64,000 nucleotides of DNA from Podocnemis expansa (taxonomy: Eukaryota; Chordata; Testudines; Podocnemididae). The notes beneath the pieces were generated by a model. That model worked only from the letters and a program-made list of their open reading frames with translations, had not been told where the DNA came from and did not search any database. Both the position numbers and the translations under genes were made by a program. The stretch is from positions 4,691,372-4,755,371 of the forward strand of contig ML682067.1 in the NCBI GenBank assembly GCA_007922195.1, written 5' to 3'. Of this stretch, positions 58,301 to 64,000 are shown in pieces. How positions within the stretch are numbered: the stretch's first letter is position 1; every line of letters begins with the position of its first letter.

Positions 58301-59885
58301 CTCATACAGGGGTCTGTCCCCATAGGGGAGTGGGACCCTGCCTGGGGAGAGGAAGGTGCCAGTGTGCATCATCTTGAAGGTTGGGGACCTGATTCCTCAA
58401 TTAAAAGATGTTCAAGAGGAGAAGAAAGCAGAAAAGTGGCACTATGCAGAGGCAGTGGACAAGATAGGGATACAAGGTTACACCCCTCACCCCAGAAGCA
58501 AGGAAATATGGGGGAGGGGAAAAAAAGAAATTATTTTTCTTGATACTGAGAAAACGGGAAAAGCAGCAGAAGCCTGATCCTAAAATAAATAGGATTTTCT
58601 CCACTGATATAATTTGTTTAGGTTTGGTCCCAGATCAAATATTCATTTTAATTAGAAACTATATATTCATGGTTTAACAAACACTGTGCTAAGGCTGGTC
58701 AACAGCTAAGGAGAGGACAGAGTGACCATTTGGCCAAGGTCTGGAGGGCAGTGTCACATGGCAGGAGCCTCTGACCATCACAAAATCCTTTCTCAGCCAT
58801 ACAGCCATGCTCAAAGTGAGGAGCTGATGTCACTTGACCCAAATCCACAGCCAGACAACTCTGGCAACTCTCCAGTGAAGCAGGCTCTGGCATGGGGGAA
58901 GAGACCTCCTTCACCTCTGGCAGCTTTTCCCTTAAGTGAATTATACTTTCCCTTCCTGCCCTCCCCCCTCTACTACTGGCAAAGTGGGCATGGATGTGGT
59001 GGCTCTGCTCACAGGGAGTATGGGGATGGGTGCCTCCCTGTCCATCTTGAGGGCGGGGGGACACTCCCCCTTGCTACAGAAGCCTATGATTTTGTCAATA
59101 ATTCAAGCTGTAATTGTGCACATATACTCGGTCTTTCACATGATACCTCATCTATTGCGTTGTTAGAAACAAAAGCCCCATCTCTGAAGCCTGCCTATTC
59201 TTAAAAGGTCAAAATTAATTTATCTTGTAATTACAAGACCAGGAGACTGCTGTTCTAGCTTCCAGCCAGGTCTGGTAGCAGAGGAGCCTGATTACATCTC
59301 ACAGCAGACTAGAAATGCTTTTTTGGGTTCAATGCAATGAGACAGCTGCTTATTTTTATTTTATTTTGTTTTTTAGTTTTCTGGTGCCTAATCATCGCTC
59401 TGTATCCTTCCCAGATTTTAAAAAAGAACATTGTAGATTGTTTTCATGTTAATACTGTGTTTTAATTAATCCAATTGAAGAGCTCTGACTGGCCAAACAA
59501 GAAGTAGAGAGTGAAGAGAGGGACTGAGAGACAGTTGCTTTATAGAACACCACAGATGGAACTGAATTTTTAAATTTCCATAAGAGGACAAAAGGTGTGG
59601 GTTTTTTTGTTTGTTTGTTTTTGTTTAAACTATGAGCTTTGCTGCTCCACGACCCCTCCACAGAAACACCCAGTGGGCTAGCCGATCCCATGGAAGTAGT
59701 CCGGCAACTCAGGCTTTTTCTTTGCGACTTTCACTGGAATGAAAAAAAAATGTTACCCAAGTCACTAGACAGCAGCAAAGTTTACTAGTTCAGGCAGAAG
59801 AAAGTGTTCGTTTGGCCATCATGATCGTAATATCCAAGTTTCTAATGCTCTTCAATATACTGATCTTCAACCCCTCCAGTGTAAG
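55369..59885. other. No gene recognised
   Basis: Intron sequence, mostly AT-rich. A poly-A run lies at about 57441-57460 and a poly-T patch near 59600. The 160-codon frame at 58722-59204 shows no domain and no splice context. Confidence 0.5.
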
Positions 59886-59887
59886 GA

Positions 59888-60032
59888 ACTGCCATTATCC
59901 CCATTTTACAGGTGAGGAACTGGGGCACAGAGTGTGATTTGCTCAGTGTCAAAAGAAAAATTTGTGGAGGAACAAGCAACTGAACCTGGGCTTCTAAGTC
60001 TCAGGCAATGCCCTTGCCATTTGGCCATCCCT
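59888..60032 (-). mobile_element. MIR (CORE-SINE) fossil
   Basis: The + strand shows CATTATCCCCATTTTACAGG, TGAGGAACTGGGGCACAGAG, then AACTGAACCTGGGCTTCTAAG and CCTTGCCATTTGGCCAT, the reverse complement of MIR with its tRNA-like box B region. MIR spread in early amniotes, so this is one of the oldest recognisable elements here. Confidence 0.82.
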
Positions 60033-60284
60033 TTTCTTGTGTTTGCATATTCTGAGGGATATCACAGGCTGGGAAAAATGTATTTGCTTTAAAAGGAGCC
60101 TTTTCAACTTCTTCTTTTTAAAAAGTTTGTTTTGTGTGGCTTTTTTATTCTTTTGGCTTGTCCCTCCCTCTCAGTAAAGATTGCTGGTTAGGTAGCCATG
60201 TGTTCAGGCTCTTTTCTAGCCTCAAACTAAACCATGTTATTCTGTTTAATAGAATTCTTTGGAGAGTTAATCATTACTTATGTT

Positions 60285-60460
60285 ACAGTAGCATCTGGAG
60301 GCCCCAAGTGAGATCAGGATCCCATTAAGCTGGACACTGTATGCCCAGCCACAGTAAGAGAATCTCTGCACTGTACAGCTTACAGTCCTAAACAGATGAG
60401 ACAGCGGATGAAGGGGAGATAGATGCAGCGGAGAAGTGATTTGCCCAGCGAGCTTGAGGG
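60285..60460 (-). repeat. Old interspersed repeat, reverse copy
   Basis: GCATCTGGAGGCCCCAAGTG, ATCAGGATCCCATTAAGCTGG, CAGCTTACAGTCCTAAACAG and AAGTGATTTGCCC resemble, in reverse, the repeat at 24033-24185. The name is not certain. Confidence 0.5.
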
Positions 60461-60737
60461 TAGCATACTGTTCACTGAGTGCTCTGTGTCCTTTCCACTG
60501 ACTCTCCCTGACTGCCAGCTTGGAATGAATATGCTTTATCATACCAAATTCATTTACTTTTTCCATGGCTGTACCACAATGGAAATATTTTGTTTGTCAA
60601 GCATTTTGAGTGACTACTACTTTATTATACTGCAAAGGGAAGCCATGATCTGCTCTGCTGCCTCAAGGGGGGCAGGAGCAAAGTCAGTACTGAAAGAGTG
60701 AATAATCTCACAAGAGCAGTATAGAGAGAGTTTGGAG

Positions 60738-62040
60738 CAGAAAAAGTAAGGAGTCTTGTGGCACTTAGACTAACAGATTTATTTATCACATGAGTTTTCG
60801 TGGAGAATATCCCACTTCGTCAAATGCTTTGAAGAGGGAGAACTTACAGAATTGGATGGAAATAAATGAAGGGGAGTGTAAAACATGGGATTAGGTCATA
60901 CTGCAACAGCAAATCAGAGCATCTGTAAGGATTCAAACTTTAGGAAACAGCACACAGAGGGTGAAGTCAAATACCTGTTATAATATGAAAAGAATCCATA
61001 GTCACAATTCAGTCCTGCTTTCACACAATTTAATTTGCATATTAATTCGGTTTCCGGCTGTTTCTCTTTGAAGTCTTGATGTCCCATTGATTTTCTTGAT
61101 GACCATCATTAATAAGTCATCAATGGAGTGATTAGGAAAATGGAAGTGCTCAGCAACTGGTTTTTTTGTGTTATGATTTCTGATATCAGTTTTATGAGCA
61201 TTAAAGCCTTCTCCGTAGGGTCTGTCCTGTTTGTCCAATGTATAAGGCGTGTGGGCGTTTCAGGAACGTGATGGCATAAATCACATTTAGTGGATGAACA
61301 GGTGAAGGATCCTTTGATGGAGTAGCTGGCTTGATTAGGTCCTATGATGGTCTCTTTTGTGCAGATATGTGGACAGAGTTGGCAGCGTGGTTTGTTGCAG
61401 GAATATGTGCCTGCTTTAATGTGTGTTAGGTCTAGTTGCTAGTGAGTATCTGTTTAAGGTTTGGGGGTTGTCTGTAGGTGACCAGAGATCTGTCTCCCAA
61501 GGCTAGAGAGAGTGACGGGTCATCTTTTAAAATAGGCTGGAGGTCCTTAATGATCTGTTGTAAAGGTCTGACTTGAGGGTTGTATGTGGTGACCAGTGGC
61601 ATTCTATTGTTTTTCTTTTTGGGGACTTTTCTGTAGTAGTTGACTGCGGGGTACCCGTCTGGCCCCGTCAGTCTGTTTCTTTATTTCTCCCGGTGGGTAC
61701 TGTGGGTACTGTAGTTTCAAGAAAGCTTAATAGAGATCCTGAAGATGTCTGTCTCTGTCCAAGGGATCAGAGCAAATTCGGTTATATCTTAGGGCTTGGC
61801 TGTAGACAATGGATCGTGTGGTGTGTTTTAGGATGGAAGCTTGAGAGATGTACATAACTATATCAATCCGTAGGTTTTCGGTATAGAGTGGTGTTTGATG
61901 TGTCCATCTTTAATTTGTACTTTAGTGTCAAGAAAGTGGGTCTCCTGTGTGGAGTGTTCCAGGCTCAATTTGATTGTGGGGTGGAATTGTTGAAATCTCT
62001 GTGGAAATCTTCAAGAGCATCCCTGCCATGGGTCCAGATA
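60738..62040 (-). mobile_element. Penelope-like element, 5'-truncated within RT (copy I)
   Basis: On the minus strand it ends in a terminal block at 60738-60840 and extends back through the 3' UTR, GIY-YIG region and linker into the RT, stopping near 62040 just after the YTDD region (TGGACCCATGGCAGGGATGC). It aligns with copy C (18182-19490) for about 1.3 kb. No inverted or second block is seen at its 5' end. Confidence 0.88.
61002..62035 (-). pseudogene. PLE RT-linker-endonuclease remnant (copy I)
   Basis: The clearest open part is 61002-61238: QDRPYGEGFNAHKTDIRNHN, VAEHFHFPNHSIDDLL and SRLQRETAGNRI, the C-terminal half of the GIY-YIG domain. Upstream, the YIG box and the cysteine cluster are present in other frames (near 61250 and 61390). 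Many shifts; inactive. Confidence 0.83.
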
Positions 62041-62149
62041 CATACAATACAATGAAATATAAGTGCAATATTTATAGTCTATTTGATTTAATGATTATAG
62101 GGTAAAAATGAGAACATGAGCAATTTTTCTATAGTGTGCTGTCCAACGT

Positions 62150-62935
62150 TCCCCCTAAGGGGCCAACACAACTGAGCAATATGTGTTGCTTGCTGCGGCC
62201 CCCCTCCCATGGGCCCAATCCTGCCCCCCCAAGCTCCGCTGCCCACCCAGCCTCACCATAGCGGAGTGGAGCAGTCAGCTCAGCCTACCCCCAGCTAGCT
62301 GCGCCTTCTCTGGGGGGGCGGGGAGCCGGCACTGAGCTCCAGCATGTGGGGTCAGGGCCCTGGAGTGGCCTGCCCTGCTCCCAAAGAGTTTTGGGGGCTT
62401 TGCCCCTGCCCCCCCCCCCCCGGCCAGGGAGCAGGCCCATTCAGGCTAGGGGGGGGTGGGTTGGGGACTAAATGGCCAAAGCTCTTTGGGAGTGGGGCGG
62501 TCTGCTCCAGGGCCCTGACCCCTCACGCTGGAGCTCAGCATTGGCCCCCTCCACCCCCAGGGAGGCATGGTTAGCTGGGGGTAGGCCGGGCTGGCTGCTC
62601 CGCCCTCCTGCAGTGAGGCTAGGTGGGCGAAGCAGCCTCTGGCCCCTATCCTCCCCAGGAGTTGAAGGGGGGGGCAGTTAGGGCCCCCTTCCCTGGGTGC
62701 CAAAGTGGCGTGGCCAGGCCCCCCAGCCACTCCTCTGGCTGGGTGAGCTCTCATTGAGCCTGCAGAGAGAGTCTGCGCAGGCTCAGTGAGAGCTGACTCT
62801 GAGCAGGAGTTTTAAAAACATCCAGCTCAGTCAGTCTCTCTCTCTCTCTCTCTATGCAGGGACTGCAGCAGCTGGCTGTGCACATCTGGCAGCCTTCTTG
62901 GGGGGCCACACGGCCACGCAGCTTAGAGGGAGCAT
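62150..62935. mobile_element. GC-rich hAT-like element with TTAGAGGGAGC-type end
   Basis: The ends CAACGTTCCCCCTAAGG and GCAGCTTAGAGGGAGCATTG are inverted relatives of the 51056 and 3703 elements. No clear 8-bp duplication. The interior is GC-rich with poly-C runs and a (CT)n tract at 62834-62853, and yields spurious long frames on both strands. Confidence 0.6.
62834..62853. repeat. (CT)n microsatellite
   Basis: About ten CT units. Confidence 0.9.
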
Positions 62936-64000
62936 TGGCTGTGACACTTCTGTATTTTTATGTCTGATTTCTGTCAGTAACTAGTTTTTAAGGGAGGTGA
63001 AACTTGAGGTACACAAGACAAATCAGATCCCTAGAAGGGGTACTGTAGGTTGGAAAGGTTGAGGGATACTGACTTCCTGTGTATCATACACTGTTAACAT
63101 TCACCCAGTTACCCCTCTACTGAGCCCAATGATGTGGTTTGACTAAAGCATAGTTAACATTTGGTTAAAGCATATCTTTCAAAAAGCCAGCCAGGCTTAA
63201 TTTGAAGACATCAAAAGATGGGAAAAACCATTACCTCACTTGGTAGTTTGTTTTAGTGGTCAGTCACTCAGAATGATTAAAAAAAAAAAATGTGTGCCTT
63301 ATGTTTAATGTTAAATTTGTATAGCTTCAGCTTTCACCCTTTATTCTTTTTCTAAATTTCTCTTCTAAATTAAAGAACGCTTTAGTATATGTTTTTTCTC
63401 TGCTTGAGCATACTTGTATCCTGTGTTCAAGTCGAATCTCATTCTTGTTTTCAACAATATAAACAGATTGTGCTTCTCAGGTGTCTCACCTGTATTTTCT
63501 CCAGACCTGTAATTGTTTTTGTGTCTGGTTTTGGAACCTTCTCTGGTATTTCAAAATTTCTTTTTAAAATATGAATCCCCAGCTGGGCCTGCTTTCCAGT
63601 ATGGGTTTCACCATTGCTGTGCGCCGAGGTAATATCACCTCTCTACTCCTAGTAACTTCTCTTGATTCATAGAAGGATCACATTGGTCCTTTCTGTGAAA
63701 GCATCACACTGGACTCTTATTCTGGGTTGCTAGTCAGTTAGTGACTGCTATCATATATACTCATGCATAAGCTGATCTGTGTATAAGCTGATCTCTGGTT
63801 ATAAACCCCAGAAACCCGAAAAAATGCATGACCCATGTATAAGGTCCCCCGCCCCCGTGTTCCTGACCCCCTTCCCAATCCCCCCCCTGCTTTACGCCTC
63901 TGGCTTTCCCAGTGTCCCCGTCATTGTTCCCAACCCCCTCCCCCGGCCTGTGCCATCGGCTTCCGCCACATCCTTGACCCCCCTCCCTAACCCCTGAACT
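62936..64000. other. No gene recognised; possible repeat start near 63752
   Basis: Intron sequence. From about 63752, ATATACTCATGCATAAGCTG and GTATAAGCTGATC recur, followed by a C-rich stretch; this looks like the left end of a dispersed repeat cut by the window edge. Confidence 0.45.

Larger units (their letters stand above)
54243..64000 (+). other. PPM1H: Part of PPM1H intron 2 (inferred)
   Basis: Downstream of the donor I found no sequence for the next expected exon, which should carry the DGHAG metal-binding motif. The stretch holds two PLE copies, a MIR, an old repeat and a GC-rich hAT-like element. Confidence 0.7.

Noticed and set aside
58722..59204. 160-codon frame in intron 2
   Set aside because: No domain, no Kozak or splice context, no repeat in other places. 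Possible only as an unknown, so not called as a gene.
62142..62943. Target duplication for the GC-rich hAT-like element
   Set aside because: GTGCTGTC on the left and GCTGTGAC on the right do not align without shifting, so no duplication is claimed.

Overview
The window is vertebrate intronic DNA from a non-avian sauropsid genome, most likely a turtle or crocodilian. The grounds are CR1 LINEs as the main retrotransposons, a tRNA-type SINE with a CR1-like tail, Penelope-like elements (PLEs), a Ty3/Gypsy chromovirus relic, an endonuclease-type LINE of the R2/R4 kind, a MIR fossil and many short hAT elements with 8-bp target duplications. There is no operon structure, CRISPR array or rRNA, and no tRNA gene that looks functional.

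One host-gene exon is recognised. A 169-bp coding exon on the + strand (54074-54242), with a polypyrimidine-AG acceptor and a GTAAGT donor, encodes 56 residues that match the second coding exon of PPM1H, a PP2C-family phosphatase. The window would then be the end of PPM1H intron 1 (1-54073) and the start of intron 2 (54243-64000). Everything else is intron sequence and mobile-element debris.

Layout. 0-5 kb: a palindromic MITE, a PLE fragment, and a hAT element (1937-4096) split by later insertions that include an inverted PLE-end palindrome. 5.8-10.4 kb: two hAT elements sharing one 8-bp target sequence in three copies, the second filled by a purine/pyrimidine minisatellite block and a 2.5-kb CR1. 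12.9-13.1 kb: a hAT MITE. 16.2-17 kb: a decayed hAT transposase. 18.2-20.6 kb: the best PLE, with reverse transcriptase (YTDD) and GIY-YIG endonuclease. 20.8 kb: a tRNA/CR1-tail SINE. 22.8-23.7 kb: a PLE flanked by direct terminal blocks. 25.9-38.7 kb: hAT elements, a CR1 with an open 3' RT frame, an older CR1 and GC-rich islands. 40.4-42.7 kb: an R2/R4-type LINE with a CCHC knuckle and a REL-type endonuclease, containing a 10-N assembly gap. 44.05-47.06 kb: a decayed Ty3/Gypsy pol with a chromodomain, interrupted twice by PLE pieces. 49.6-51.5 kb: hAT elements, one nested in another. 54.07-54.24 kb: the PPM1H exon. 54.4-55.4 kb: a PLE with inverted termini and a 12-bp target duplication. 59.9-62.9 kb: MIR, an old repeat, a PLE and a GC-rich hAT-like element.

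The most interesting system is the PLE family. Ten terminal blocks lie in nine copies and show every arrangement: solo, direct, inverted and palindromic. All keep a hairpin between a CTGAYRA-like box and a GAAA-like box, which resembles the hammerhead-type motifs known from PLE termini.
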